NCBI GenBank assembly: GCA_963846165.1
Contig: CAWJUU010000009.1
Location: forward strand, 1 to 64,000
Length of the DNA: 64,000 nt
Direction of reading: 5' to 3'
Source of the DNA: WHSW01 sp963846165
GTDB lineage: Bacteria; Actinomycetota; Thermoleophilia; Solirubrobacterales; 70-9
Shown: piece by piece, positions 1 to 9,049 of the stretch
Position numbering within the stretch: position 1 is the first letter of the stretch
How the letters are laid out: the number at the start of each line of letters is the position of its first letter
Program-made: the position numbers and the translations under genes
The notes under the pieces: model-generated
The model's database searches: none
Told to the model about the DNA's origin: nothing
What the model saw: the letters and a program-made list of their open reading frames with translations, nothing else

Positions 1-1
1 G

Positions 2-841
2 ATGGCGCAAGGGATCGAGACCGAGGCGACACTGGCCAGTCAGGAGGCCGGGCGTTTGGGGATTGGGCTCGGAGATCCCAACTACCTGGCCGCTGGGCTC
101 GTCCCTGCCGCTGCGATTGCCGCGGGACTCCTCGCCGTGATGCGCAACGCACTGGCACGAGCCGCGCTGGGCGCTGCGATGCTCGTAATCGCGGTTGGCC
201 TCGTCGCAACGGGCTCGCGTGGCGGCTTGGTTGCCGGGTTCGTCACGGTCGTCATCGCGATCGCCCTCGCGCGGGGGCAGCGCCTGAGAATCGGTACCCT
301 CGTCGTCGTCCTGGTTGCCGTCGCCGGCGCCTGGTTCGTCACCAGCTCGCCGGATGCACTCGAGCGCCTGAAGGAGTTTGAGAGTGGCACGGGGCGAGTG
401 GACCTTTGGGACGTGGCGTTGAGGATGAGCGAGGACAACCTCGCCGTCGGGGTCGGGATTAACAACTTCCGCGCCGAATCCGCTCAGTACGTGCTCGAGC
501 CAGGTCGGCTCGAGAACGTCGAGCTGATCGTGGACACTCCCCGCGTGGTCCACAACGTCTACTTGCAGCAGCTCGCGGAGACCGGGGTCATCGGGCTGGG
601 ATTCCTGCTCGTCTTCATGGGGAGCATCCTCGCTGCTACATGGAAGGCGGGCAAGCGGTTCGAGGAATTGGGCGAGCTCGCGCTTGCGGCTCTGGCCCGC
701 GCGATCCTCGTTGCTCAGATCGGTGCTCTCACCGCTTCGCTGTTCCTTTCAAATGGCTACGACAAACGGCTCTGGATCCTGTTCGCGCTGGGCCCGGTAT
801 TGATGACGATCGCGGTGGCGAGGAGCGCCGATGGAACCTGA
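2..841 (+). CDS. O-antigen ligase / Wzy-type polysaccharide polymerase, C-terminal part (5' truncated by window edge)
   Basis: This is a polytopic membrane protein of the O-antigen ligase (Wzy_C) type, which joins or polymerises lipid-linked glycans on the outer face of the membrane. Hydrophobic segments are visible around residues 27-45, 50-85, 97-112, 195-215 and 250-275. The stretch TGRVDLWDVALRM followed later by HNVYLQQLAETGVIGL is the usual periplasmic-loop and following-helix signature of the family. The frame is open at the left edge, so the ATG at position 2 is probably internal and the N-terminal helices lie outside the window. The 3' end overlaps the downstream Wzz/BY-kinase gene by 11 nt, which suggests co-translation. 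A second, frameshifted ligase of the same family lies near 29.8-31.8 kb. Confidence 0.8.
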   Translation: MAQGIETEATLASQEAGRLGIGLGDPNYLAAGLVPAAAIAAGLLAVMRNALARAALGAAMLVIAVGLVATGSRGGLVAGFVTVVIAIALARGQRLRIGTLVVVLVAVAGAWFVTSSPDALERLKEFESGTGRVDLWDVALRMSEDNLAVGVGINNFRAESAQYVLEPGRLENVELIVDTPRVVHNVYLQQLAETGVIGLGFLLVFMGSILAATWKAGKRFEELGELALAALARAILVAQIGALTASLFLSNGYDKRLWILFALGPVLMTIAVARSADGT

Positions 842-2417
842 GTTGAGCATCGACGAGCAGGTGGAGCGCTCGGACGCGAGCGAGGCGACCGCGGTTCCGA
901 TTGCCGGGTTCGCGCGAGCGATCCGAGCGCACCGCGGACTGTTCATCGCGATCGTCGCGGCGGCGCTTTTCGGGAGCGCGGTGTGGCTCGCGGTCCGCTC
1001 GCCGGTCTACGAGGCGACGGCCGAGCTCCTGGTCACACCGGTACCCGATACGGACCAATCGCTGGTCACCCTTCCCCTGATTCGCACAGCAGGCGCGGAC
1101 CCCGCGCGTGCGGTTAACACCGCGGCCGCGCTCGTAACCTCGCAAGACGTGGTCCGTCGAGCCTCGGAGCGGCTGGACGGTGAGCTCAGCCCGCGTGCGG
1201 TGGATGCAGCGACGGAGATCGTGCCGAGCGAGACCGAGAACCTCGTCGCGGTCGAGGCACACGCGGCCGATCCGGACCAGGCTGCGCGGATCGCCAACGC
1301 GTATGGGGACGCGGTGATCGAGGTTCGGCGCGAAAGCCTGAAGCCGCTTGTGGCTGCCGCGATCGACCGAGCAACCTCGGAACTCGATCGCTTGTCCGAT
1401 CCCGCCAGCCTGCGAGCACAGCAGCTCCAGGCGCGGATCGCGGATCTAAACACGATCCGCAATGGCGCCGACCCGACGATCTCGATCTCCACGGAAGCCA
1501 GCCCACCGCCGTCGCCGTCGGGCGCCGAGGCGCGCCTCGTTCTGTTGCTGGCTCTGGTTGCCGGCGTCGCGATCGCGGCCACCACCGTGGTGGTGATCGA
1601 GCTGCTGGTTCCCGGGCCGATCGAGGACGAGGAGCAGCTACGCGTCATCTACCCGCTTCCGGTGTTGGCTCGAGTCCCGCGACTGGCCTCGAATGCGCCT
1701 TGGTCGAGGCAGTCTCCGCCGCCACCGGGCTACCGAGAGGCCTTTCGGACGCTACGTGGCCAGCTCGAGCTTCGGACCCGAGGCTCGCGGACAAGGCGAC
1801 CGGAGCGCCCCGGCGCAGTGGGCATCGTGAGCGCCACGACCGGGGACGGGAAAACAACGGTTGCGATCGGTCTCGGGGACGCCCTGGCGGCCGCCGAATC
1901 GACGGCCTTGATAGTTGAGATGGACGTACGCGCGCCCGAGTTGGCCACGCGCCTCGGGATCGAGCCCAGCCATGATCTCAGCACCGTCCTCGGTCACGGC
2001 TCGGACCTGTCCGCGGCGGTCACCGCCGTGCCTGATGAGCCTGGGCTTACCGCGGTTGTGGCGCCCGCGATCGACAATGCCCGGGTAATCGAGCGAATCA
2101 GTTCTGGTGGCCCCGGGGTGGTGGCGGCGGCGAGGCGGTATGCCGACTGTGCGATCGTTGATACCGCGGCGCTTGGGGAGGTCAGCGATTCCCTTTCGCT
2201 GCTCGATGAGGTGGATGAGTTCGTGATCGTCGTGCGATTTGGCCACACAAGCAGAGCGGCGCTGGCGGGCCTGCGCTCAACCCTGACTCGCGCCGGCCTG
2301 ACCCCGGCCGGCTTCGTGTTGATAGGAGCCGAACGCGTCGCCCCGGCAAACTGGCGCCATGTCGCGCGGTCACGGCGTCGGGCGCGGGGCCCGCGACAGG
2401 CCACTCGGCGCCCTTGA
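831..2417 (+). CDS. Wzz chain-length determinant fused to BY-kinase-like ATPase
   Basis: This 528-residue protein has the layout of actinobacterial polysaccharide co-polymerase/tyrosine autokinases. It has a transmembrane helix near 36-56, an extracytoplasmic Wzz domain, a second helix near 234-258, then a cytoplasmic P-loop domain. Walker A is SATTGDGKTT (334-343) and the BY-kinase Walker A' is EMDVRAPEL (about 363-371). The Walker B region reads IVDTAALG instead of the usual DSPP. The C-terminus is Arg-rich with no tyrosine cluster, so autophosphorylation on a Tyr tail looks unlikely. It is translationally coupled to the ligase upstream (11-nt overlap). It runs convergently into a second Wzz/BY-kinase gene, with only 3 nt between the two stop codons. 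Confidence 0.85.
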   Translation: MEPELSIDEQVERSDASEATAVPIAGFARAIRAHRGLFIAIVAAALFGSAVWLAVRSPVYEATAELLVTPVPDTDQSLVTLPLIRTAGADPARAVNTAAALVTSQDVVRRASERLDGELSPRAVDAATEIVPSETENLVAVEAHAADPDQAARIANAYGDAVIEVRRESLKPLVAAAIDRATSELDRLSDPASLRAQQLQARIADLNTIRNGADPTISISTEASPPPSPSGAEARLVLLLALVAGVAIAATTVVVIELLVPGPIEDEEQLRVIYPLPVLARVPRLASNAPWSRQSPPPPGYREAFRTLRGQLELRTRGSRTRRPERPGAVGIVSATTGDGKTTVAIGLGDALAAAESTALIVEMDVRAPELATRLGIEPSHDLSTVLGHGSDLSAAVTAVPDEPGLTAVVAPAIDNARVIERISSGGPGVVAAARRYADCAIVDTAALGEVSDSLSLLDEVDEFVIVVRFGHTSRAALAGLRSTLTRAGLTPAGFVLIGAERVAPANWRHVARSRRRARGPRQATRRP

Positions 2418-2420
2418 GCC

Positions 2421-4043
2421 TCAGGCGGAGCGGCTTGCGCTTCGGGTGCTTGGTGGAGTTGCGCCTCGAGTGCCGGTGGCTCGGTCCGGCTCGCTGTCGC
2501 GCTTGGCGGTCCGGTCGCGCGGTTCCTGCCCGGACCCGTCACGGGTGTAGTAATACTGCTCGCCGCTGCGCGCCACTCCCACGATTACGACTCCGGCGGG
2601 GGTTACGCCGACTCCGGCCAGAAGCTCTCCAAGCTCCTTGGTCTGACGCAACAGGCTCCTGCCGAGCCGGACGACTATCACGACCTCATCTGTGTCAACG
2701 GCGAGCGGCAGCGCATCCACGACCTCGGTCATCGGCGGTGAGTCGACGATCACGTAGTCGGCCAGCTGCTTGGCATCGTCGACCAGCCTTCGCATTACCG
2801 GCAACGAAACGAGCTCGGCGGCGACAGGTCCGGTCACGTCGGCAAGCAGCAGTTTCATGTGTCCAAGCTCCTGACCACTGGTCGTAAGCGCTTCCGCGAG
2901 CGGCGTCTCCTCAAACAGAACACTCACCAGTCCCTGCTCGGCTTCGACTCCGAGGGCCTTACCGATGGAGGGCCGCCGGACATCGGCCTCGATCAGGATC
3001 ACGCTGTTGGCGGCCGCGGCAAGCGATGTTGCGAGGTTGATCGCCGTGGTCGTCTTTCCGCCGCTCGCCGAGGGCCCGGTGATCATGATCGAGCGCGGCT
3101 GATCGGTGCTCGCGCCCGAGGTGAGCCGGGCACGCAGAGTCCGGTACGCCTCGACCCCCCCAGCTGTGAGTTGCTCGCGCCGCAGCGGTTGCAGCGATCG
3201 CGTCGGCTCGCTGGGGATCCGGGCAAGCACGGGCAGGCGGAACAGTTGCCCGAGCTGTTCCTCGCGACGGAGGCGGGGGTCGAGTAGTCGCAGCGCGAAT
3301 GCCAGCGCCACGCCCAGAACGAGACCGGCCAGCACACCGCCGAGGATCGTCAGCGCGGGCTTGGGCGAGACCTGCGAATCGGGGATGATTGCGGGGGTTT
3401 CGAGCGACATCGTCGGATCGGGACTAGCCAGGAGCGTCTCGAGCTGTGCGATCTGGGTGGCGAGCTCCTGAGCCGTAAGTTCGTCGACCGGCAACGAGCG
3501 AAGCTGCGATCGCAACCTCGGCAACACGTCTTCGATCCGTTCGTGAAGCTCGTTCGTTCGTTGCTCGACCGCGGTACGGGCGAACGCGTTGGCGATATCC
3601 CTTGCCTCCACCGCGGACCCGGACCTGGCGCTGACCGCGACGATGTTGCTTTGTGCCACTGGAGTCGCCTCTACGTCTGCGAGCAGGTCGCGGGCGTCCC
3701 GATCGAGTCCGAGTTCCTCTGCGACCTGCTCTGCAACCGCGGTCGTCGTGATCAGCTGGGCAGCGGTGTCAACCTCCCGAGCCGGGTCGTTGGTCTCGCG
3801 CAGCAGACCGAGGCTGACGAGCGTTTCACTCGAGGTTGGCACCGGGGTGATCAGGAGATCGGCGCGGGCCTCGTAGACGGGGTCCGACCTGAGAAGCAGA
3901 AGCAGCGCGATCCCGGTGCAGACGACCAGACACAGAGCGATGATCCCCCTGCGTTCGCGCAGGGTGTCGACGTACCGCCTCAGCCCCTGCTGCTCAGGGG
4001 AGGGCTGCAGCCAACTCGGGCCTGTGGCGCTTCGATCAGTCAA
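2421..4043 (-). CDS. Wzz/BY-kinase (polysaccharide biosynthesis tyrosine autokinase)
   Basis: This 540-residue protein is likely to control polysaccharide chain length and export by autophosphorylation. It has a TM helix at about 34-52, an N-terminal Wzz domain (VYEARADLLITPVP), a second helix near 232-252 and a full kinase domain. Walker A is GPSASGGKTT (323-332), Walker A' is IEADVRRPS (351-359) and Walker B is VDSPP (433-437). A short tyrosine cluster EQYYYT sits near 496-500, unlike its partner at 831-2417, which lacks one. The start is TTG at 4043; no ATG or GTG gives a better N-terminus. It faces the other Wzz/BY-kinase tail to tail. The two proteins are similar in design but divergent in sequence, so one may have lost kinase activity and act as an adaptor. 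Confidence 0.88.
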   Translation of the reverse strand: MTDRSATGPSWLQPSPEQQGLRRYVDTLRERRGIIALCLVVCTGIALLLLLRSDPVYEARADLLITPVPTSSETLVSLGLLRETNDPAREVDTAAQLITTTAVAEQVAEELGLDRDARDLLADVEATPVAQSNIVAVSARSGSAVEARDIANAFARTAVEQRTNELHERIEDVLPRLRSQLRSLPVDELTAQELATQIAQLETLLASPDPTMSLETPAIIPDSQVSPKPALTILGGVLAGLVLGVALAFALRLLDPRLRREEQLGQLFRLPVLARIPSEPTRSLQPLRREQLTAGGVEAYRTLRARLTSGASTDQPRSIMITGPSASGGKTTTAINLATSLAAAANSVILIEADVRRPSIGKALGVEAEQGLVSVLFEETPLAEALTTSGQELGHMKLLLADVTGPVAAELVSLPVMRRLVDDAKQLADYVIVDSPPMTEVVDALPLAVDTDEVVIVVRLGRSLLRQTKELGELLAGVGVTPAGVVIVGVARSGEQYYYTRDGSGQEPRDRTAKRDSEPDRATGTRGATPPSTRSASRSA

Positions 4044-4170
4044 AGAGTCCTCGGGGCCGACATTCTTACAGCCGCGTCCCGCGTATTAGCCACCCCGATT
4101 CGCGGAGATACCGATTATCCGTCTAGGATGGTGAGACCGTCGCGACGGTGCCCTGCGGGGCGAGCCGGGC

Positions 4171-4959
4171 ATGAAAGACACCCTCGTACTCTGCTACCAC
4201 GCCGTCAGCGGCGAGTGGCCTGCGGATATCGCGGTCACGCCGGATGCGTTCGAGGACCAGCTCACGCATTTGCTCAGCGCGGGATATACGGGCGCGACGT
4301 TCACCGAAGCGATCACTGCGCCGCCCGCGTCGCGGACCGTCGCGGTGACCTTCGATGACGGGTTCCGGTCCGTCCTCGAGCTCGCTTTCCCGATCCTCGA
4401 CCGCCTCGGGCTTGCGGCTACGCTCTTCGTCCCCACGGCGAAAATTGGCGCCGGCGCCCCGATGTCGTGGCCGGGGATCGACCGCTGGCTCGAGACCCCC
4501 TATAGGGATGAGCTGATGGGTCTGTCATGGGACGAGATCGGGACGCTCGCCGGCGCAGGATGGGAGATTGGCTCGCATACGCGCACCCATCCTCACCTGC
4601 CCGAACTCGACGACCGAATCCTCGCCCAGGAGCTTGTCGGGTCGCGTGAGGAGATCGAGCAACGGCTGCAACGACCGTGTCCGTCGATCGCGTACCCATA
4701 TGGCCATGTGGACGACCGAGTCAGCGGAGCCGCGGCACGGGCCGGTTACCGAGTAGGCGCGGCGCTGCCGGTTCGCCTCCCGCGGAGAGGTCAGGCGATG
4801 ACCTGGCCCCGGATCATGGTCTCTCGCTCGGAATCGGGTGACGCATTCCGTCGGCACGTGTCGGTGCCGTTTCGCCGCCTACGGGCATCGCCGGCCTGGG
4901 CTCCGATCAGCAAGGCGGTTCAGGCCGTTCGGGCCGCCCAGAGACGCCTGAAGTCCTAG
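4171..4959 (+). CDS. Polysaccharide deacetylase (CE4 / NodB domain)
   Basis: This 262-residue protein belongs to carbohydrate esterase family 4, metal-dependent N- or O-deacetylases of glycans. The family motifs are intact: TFDDG at 60-64 (catalytic Asp and metal Asp), SHTRTHPHL at 135-143 (metal His residues) and YPYG at 175-178. No signal peptide is evident, so it may act on lipid-linked intermediates in the cytoplasm or carry an unrecognised export signal. The protein starts directly with the CYHAV segment typical of the family. Its place among glycosyltransferase and flippase genes suggests it deacetylates the exopolysaccharide or its precursor. The intergenic stretch 4044-4170 contains the divergent promoters for it and the TTG-started kinase gene. 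Confidence 0.88.
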   Translation: MKDTLVLCYHAVSGEWPADIAVTPDAFEDQLTHLLSAGYTGATFTEAITAPPASRTVAVTFDDGFRSVLELAFPILDRLGLAATLFVPTAKIGAGAPMSWPGIDRWLETPYRDELMGLSWDEIGTLAGAGWEIGSHTRTHPHLPELDDRILAQELVGSREEIEQRLQRPCPSIAYPYGHVDDRVSGAAARAGYRVGAALPVRLPRRGQAMTWPRIMVSRSESGDAFRRHVSVPFRRLRASPAWAPISKAVQAVRAAQRRLKS

Positions 4960-5022
4960 GCGGCGGCTCCCGGTCGTCGCGGATCCCACACCGTCGCCGG
5001 CGAGGCGAGGGCGAGTGTCTCC

Positions 5023-6558
5023 TCAGGCGTCTCGACGGGAATGGCCGGCGGCAAGGTCAATCGTCCGCGCATCGGTGGCGATATCGAGCGGCGGCTCCTC
5101 CGGCCGATCGGAGCGGGATCGGCTCTGAACCGCTCTTTCCCAGAGGCTGACCAGCTGATCGGGGACGAGCAGCCAGAGCGTGCCCAGATAGGAAAGAGCA
5201 GCGACTGGCACGGCGAGCGCGAGCGTGACGTAGGGATCCTCAAGCGCCGCGCTCAGCAGCGCCACGAGTGCGGCCATGATGGTGCCTGCGAGCAACGAGT
5301 AGCGGATCGCCCCCCAGATCGGGCGCCAGCCGGTCTCCAGTAGTCGCGCTGCGAGGCCCAGTTGAATGATGCAGAACACGGTCGAAAGCACGGCCTGGCA
5401 TCCCGCCACCGCGACAATGCCCTGATCCGCGAAGAGCGTGATGCTGACGATTGCCAGAACCGCGTGGGGGATGGCGAGCTTGACGAGGACGTCGGCCCGG
5501 GCGACCGCCTTGTAGGCGATCCCGCCCGGGATCGCTACCGTGACGAAGAACGCCGAGACGGTGAGGACCTGCATCACCGCGATCGAGTCGACCCACTGCC
5601 CTCCGAACGCGATTAGGACCAACGGCTCAGCCAAGATACAGAGGCCGATGGCCACGGGCAGGCTCAGCATGACCATGTAGCGCAGCGAGGTCAGGTAGGC
5701 ATCCGCCAGCACGCGGCGCTCTATGCCGGCGAACGCGGGAAACAGGACCAAGCCCGCCACGACTGAAAGGTTGATGATGATCAGCTCCGGCAGACGCCAG
5801 CCGAGCGTGTACAGGCCCAGTTCAGCCTTGCCCAGCACCCGGCCGATGATCAGGTAGTCGACGTTGGTGACGATCGCGGAGAGGATGTCCAGCGCCGTCA
5901 AGGCGCCGCCAAAGCGGAGCAGTCCGCCCAGGTGCTCGCGGCGCAGCTTGCGAGACGGTCGCCACGGGATCAGCGCCCAGAGGCTGATCGTGAGTGCTGC
6001 CGACCCCGCGAGATACCCGCCGACGAGGCTGTAGGCTCCCGCGCCTCCCAACGCGAGACCGATTCCGACCGCGCCCCGCACGAGGACGTCTGCAGCCTCC
6101 GCCAAGGTCCGGGTCCGGAAGTCGAGCTGCTTCTGCGCAAGGGCGAAATGCGTGACTCCAAGCGCGCGCAAGAGAAAGTTGAGTCCGAGGACCGGAAGCA
6201 TCACCGTGAGTGCCGGCTCGTCGAAGAAGGCGGCCGCGATCGGCCCCATCGCCGCAGTGAGGATCGTCAACGACGCTCCCAGAATGACGCCGAAGGTCCA
6301 CGCGGTGTCCGCCTTCGCGTGCACCTCGTCGTCCTTGACGACGATCAGCGCCTGGCTCACGCCGAGGTCCGAGACCGTGTCCAGGATGGTGGTCACCAGG
6401 AGCGCGATCGCGACGAGGCCGAATTCTGAGGGTGTCAGAAGCCGGGCCAGGATCGCGATCGAGACGAGCACGAGCAATCGGCCGCCGACATAAGACCCAT
6501 AAGCCCAGAACATTCCCCGCAGCGTGCGGGTCCCCACCCCAGGATCCTTGCTCTCCAC
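5023..6558 (-). CDS. Polysaccharide/lipid-linked oligosaccharide flippase (Wzx-like, MVF/MATE superfamily)
   Basis: This protein of about 511 residues has roughly 12-14 predicted membrane segments and the N-terminal pattern GMFWAYGSYVGGRLLVLVS followed by LARLLTPSEFGLVAIA, characteristic of Wzx-type exporters (Polysacc_synt family). It should move the lipid-linked repeat unit across the membrane for the ligase/polymerase. The open frame extends upstream to 6687, but that would overlap the divergent glycosyltransferase gene. I chose the GTG at 6558 (N-terminus VESKDPGVGTRTLRG), preceded by CAGACT at 6 nt, a possible -10 for a leaderless transcript. The charged C-terminal tail is cytoplasmic. 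Confidence 0.85.
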   Translation of the reverse strand: MESKDPGVGTRTLRGMFWAYGSYVGGRLLVLVSIAILARLLTPSEFGLVAIALLVTTILDTVSDLGVSQALIVVKDDEVHAKADTAWTFGVILGASLTILTAAMGPIAAAFFDEPALTVMLPVLGLNFLLRALGVTHFALAQKQLDFRTRTLAEAADVLVRGAVGIGLALGGAGAYSLVGGYLAGSAALTISLWALIPWRPSRKLRREHLGGLLRFGGALTALDILSAIVTNVDYLIIGRVLGKAELGLYTLGWRLPELIIINLSVVAGLVLFPAFAGIERRVLADAYLTSLRYMVMLSLPVAIGLCILAEPLVLIAFGGQWVDSIAVMQVLTVSAFFVTVAIPGGIAYKAVARADVLVKLAIPHAVLAIVSITLFADQGIVAVAGCQAVLSTVFCIIQLGLAARLLETGWRPIWGAIRYSLLAGTIMAALVALLSAALEDPYVTLALAVPVAALSYLGTLWLLVPDQLVSLWERAVQSRSRSDRPEEPPLDIATDARTIDLAAGHSRRDA

Positions 6559-6634
6559 GCAGACAGTCTGACGTGCCGTGTGGTCAGGTTCGAAGCCGTG
6601 CGGCCCATCCGCGAAGGGCCATAGGGTGGGGCCG

Positions 6635-7870
6635 GTGAGAGTCGCGTACTTCGTTTCACGCTTCCCGCACGTCTCGGAGACCTTCATCGTCCGTGAGCTC
6701 GATGCAGTGCGAGAGGCCGGCGGGGTGGAGCTCGAGCTGTTTTCGCTTTTCCCCGCGGTCGAAACGAGCGTTCACCCCGCGGCCCAGCCTTGGTCGGCGC
6801 GACTTCACCGGGGCGACCTGCGGGCCGGACTCGTCGCGACGGCGGGTTGGTTGGTGCGGCGGCCGGTTCGCCTCGGGGCGAGCGTGGCGGTGGTTTGTGC
6901 CAGTTACTGGCGCAGGCCCACGCTGGCGCTCCGGGCCCTGACCACGATCGTGATTGCGTGCCACCACGCCCGGCGGCTCAGTGCGGTCCCCGTGGACCAC
7001 GTCCATGCGCATTACGCGACCTACCCAGCGCTAGCCGCCTGGTTGTGCCACCGGCTGCTCGGGCTTCCATACAGCTTCACCGCCCACGCTCATGACCTGT
7101 ACATCGATCAATCGATGCTCACCCGTAGGGTGGCCGACGCGCGCTTCGTCGTCACGATCTCCGAGTTCAACCGACGCTTTCTGCGCGACTACGCAGGAGG
7201 ACCGGCGGGCACGCCGGTCTACGTCGTTCATTGTGGGATCGATCCACGCTTCTACAGCTTCCGCCCGCGTGCTGCGCCGCTGACTCGATCACTCCACGCG
7301 CTTTGTGTCGCGAGCCTGCAGGAGTACAAGGGCCATCGGGTGCTGTTCGCTGCCCTCGTCGCGCGGCCCGAGCTCTCCCGTCTGCATGTTGATCTGGTCG
7401 GGACGGGCAATCTGCGCGACTCGCTCGAGCGCCTCGCGGCGCGGCTCGGCATCGCCGACAGGATCCACTTCGAGGGCAGTCGCAGCGAGCAGGAGGTCCG
7501 CGATCGCCTGGATCACGCCGACCTCTTCGTTCTTGCGAGCATCGTCGCCGACAACGGTCAGATGGAGGGCCTTCCCGTTTCTCTCATGGAGGCGCTTGCT
7601 TGTGGGATACCGGTGGTCGCTACGCGGCTTTCCGGGATCCCCGAGTTGGTGGTCGACGGCGAGACCGGGCTGTTGGCCGACCCGGGCGATGTCGACGGTC
7701 TCGCCGACGCGCTCGTTCGAACGGTGGCGGACGGCGACGCGGCGCTGCGCCGGGCGGCGCTGGGGCGCGCCCGCGTAGTCGAGGGCTTCGATATCCGGGA
7801 GACCGGGGCGCGGATGGCGGCGTTGTTCAGGTCTGCCCGCTCGCCCGAGGCCGGCCCGGGCAATCCGTAG
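6635..7870 (+). CDS. GT4-family glycosyltransferase
   Basis: This 411-residue protein has the two-Rossmann-fold GT-B architecture. The N-terminal part begins VAYFVSRFPHVSETFI, typical of colanic-acid or exopolysaccharide-type family 4 transferases. The C-terminal nucleotide-sugar domain contains SLQEYKGH and the EX7E motif region EGLPVSLMEALACGIPVVA with SGIPELV. It probably adds one sugar to the growing lipid-linked repeat unit. The frame is open to 6578, but I place the start at GTG 6635, where the conserved N-terminus begins; TAGGGT lies 7 nt upstream (leaderless-type spacing). The gene runs 44 nt into the convergent glycosyltransferase gene at 7827-9026. Confidence 0.88.
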   Translation: MRVAYFVSRFPHVSETFIVRELDAVREAGGVELELFSLFPAVETSVHPAAQPWSARLHRGDLRAGLVATAGWLVRRPVRLGASVAVVCASYWRRPTLALRALTTIVIACHHARRLSAVPVDHVHAHYATYPALAAWLCHRLLGLPYSFTAHAHDLYIDQSMLTRRVADARFVVTISEFNRRFLRDYAGGPAGTPVYVVHCGIDPRFYSFRPRAAPLTRSLHALCVASLQEYKGHRVLFAALVARPELSRLHVDLVGTGNLRDSLERLAARLGIADRIHFEGSRSEQEVRDRLDHADLFVLASIVADNGQMEGLPVSLMEALACGIPVVATRLSGIPELVVDGETGLLADPGDVDGLADALVRTVADGDAALRRAALGRARVVEGFDIRETGARMAALFRSARSPEAGPGNP

Positions 7871-9026
7871 CGCTTTCGACCGCCTGTCGTTCGGCAATCG
7901 CTGCGAGCATGCGATCCGCTACCGACTCCCACGTGAAGCGCCGCTCGTAGCGCCGGAAGCCTGCCTCCCCCAGACGTCGGCCGAGCGCCGGGTCCGCCGC
8001 CAGCAATCGCAGCCGGTCCAGGAGGGCATCCTCGTCGCCCGGTTCGATCAGGAATCCGGTCGTGCCAGCCTCGATCAGTTCGGGGATGGCGCCGGTCGCG
8101 GTGCCGATGCACGGCAGTCGATGCGCCATTGCCTCGATGATCGCTACGCCAAAGGGTTCGTAGACCGATGGCATCACGAATGCCGTCGCCCGCTCGAAGA
8201 GGTTCGAAAGCCGGCGCTCGCCGTCGGGCTGGTCTCTGTGGATGCGCCCGTGCACCGTCACACCGGGCCGTTCGAGCTCCAGACCCGTCGGGCCGACAAT
8301 CCAGAGCTCCGCGTCCGGACACTCGGCCACGAGGCGCTCGAACGCGGCAACCACGGTCGGTCCTCCCTTGCGCTCGAACTGCTTGCCGACGAAGAGCAGC
8401 CTTGGCGGTGTCGGCTCCCGCTCCGGGGCTCGTGTGGGGACGGCAACGTTGGCGCCGGCTCCCACCGTCACGACTTTCTGGGGAGCTTGCCCGAAATCGT
8501 CGAGGAACGACTCGCGCAGGCGCTCGCTCATGCAGAAGATCAGGTCGATGGAGTCGTACAGCGACCGCTCATATGCGACCGCCCTGATGACGAGCGGCGA
8601 CTCAGGATCGAGCTTCAGGTCCGGACGTCGCAGAAAGCCGGCGAGGTTTCCATCATGGTAGGAACATCGGAGTACGAGCGGACCGGGTCCGGCGGGGTGG
8701 AAGTAGCCCGTCATCTGGAGGAGGACGTCCGCATCCGAGGCGGCGGCCGCGACGCGCCGGGTGCCGATCCAGCTCATTGCGCGGCGGGCCAGCGGACTTA
8801 GCGGCGACGCCCCGGCGTTGTAGCGCTGCTTCCAACGCTCGAGGTCGGGCGAGAAACTGGCGGCCTTCTCCGCCAGCGCCAGCAGTCCAGGCCTGGCATC
8901 GACGGCCGCTACGCGCGCGCCCTTCCCTTCGAGCGCCGTGATCAGGGCAACGCTGATGCCGGAGAACGTCTCGGGCGCGCGCGGCGGGCCTGGGGTCACT
9001 GCGACGATTCGGGGGGCGTCGATCAT
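7827..9026 (-). CDS. GT4-family glycosyltransferase
   Basis: This 399-residue GT-B protein has a C-terminal family 4 domain. LLFVGKQFERKGG begins the donor-binding domain, and the segment around EPFGVAIIEAMAHRLPCIG carries the EX7E acid residues, followed by GAIPELIEAGTTGFLIEPGD. The N-terminal acceptor domain is distinct from those of its neighbours, so a different linkage is expected. The start is ATG at 9026, 23 nt from the divergent ATG of the next glycosyltransferase, so the two genes share a very short promoter region. The 3' end overlaps the upstream-encoded glycosyltransferase by 44 nt on the opposite strand. The sugar specificity cannot be read from the sequence. Confidence 0.87.
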   Translation of the reverse strand: MIDAPRIVAVTPGPPRAPETFSGISVALITALEGKGARVAAVDARPGLLALAEKAASFSPDLERWKQRYNAGASPLSPLARRAMSWIGTRRVAAAASDADVLLQMTGYFHPAGPGPLVLRCSYHDGNLAGFLRRPDLKLDPESPLVIRAVAYERSLYDSIDLIFCMSERLRESFLDDFGQAPQKVVTVGAGANVAVPTRAPEREPTPPRLLFVGKQFERKGGPTVVAAFERLVAECPDAELWIVGPTGLELERPGVTVHGRIHRDQPDGERRLSNLFERATAFVMPSVYEPFGVAIIEAMAHRLPCIGTATGAIPELIEAGTTGFLIEPGDEDALLDRLRLLAADPALGRRLGEAGFRRYERRFTWESVADRMLAAIAERQAVESATDCPGRPRASGQT

Positions 9027-9049
9027 CCGAGCCTAGACTTTGGCGCGCC

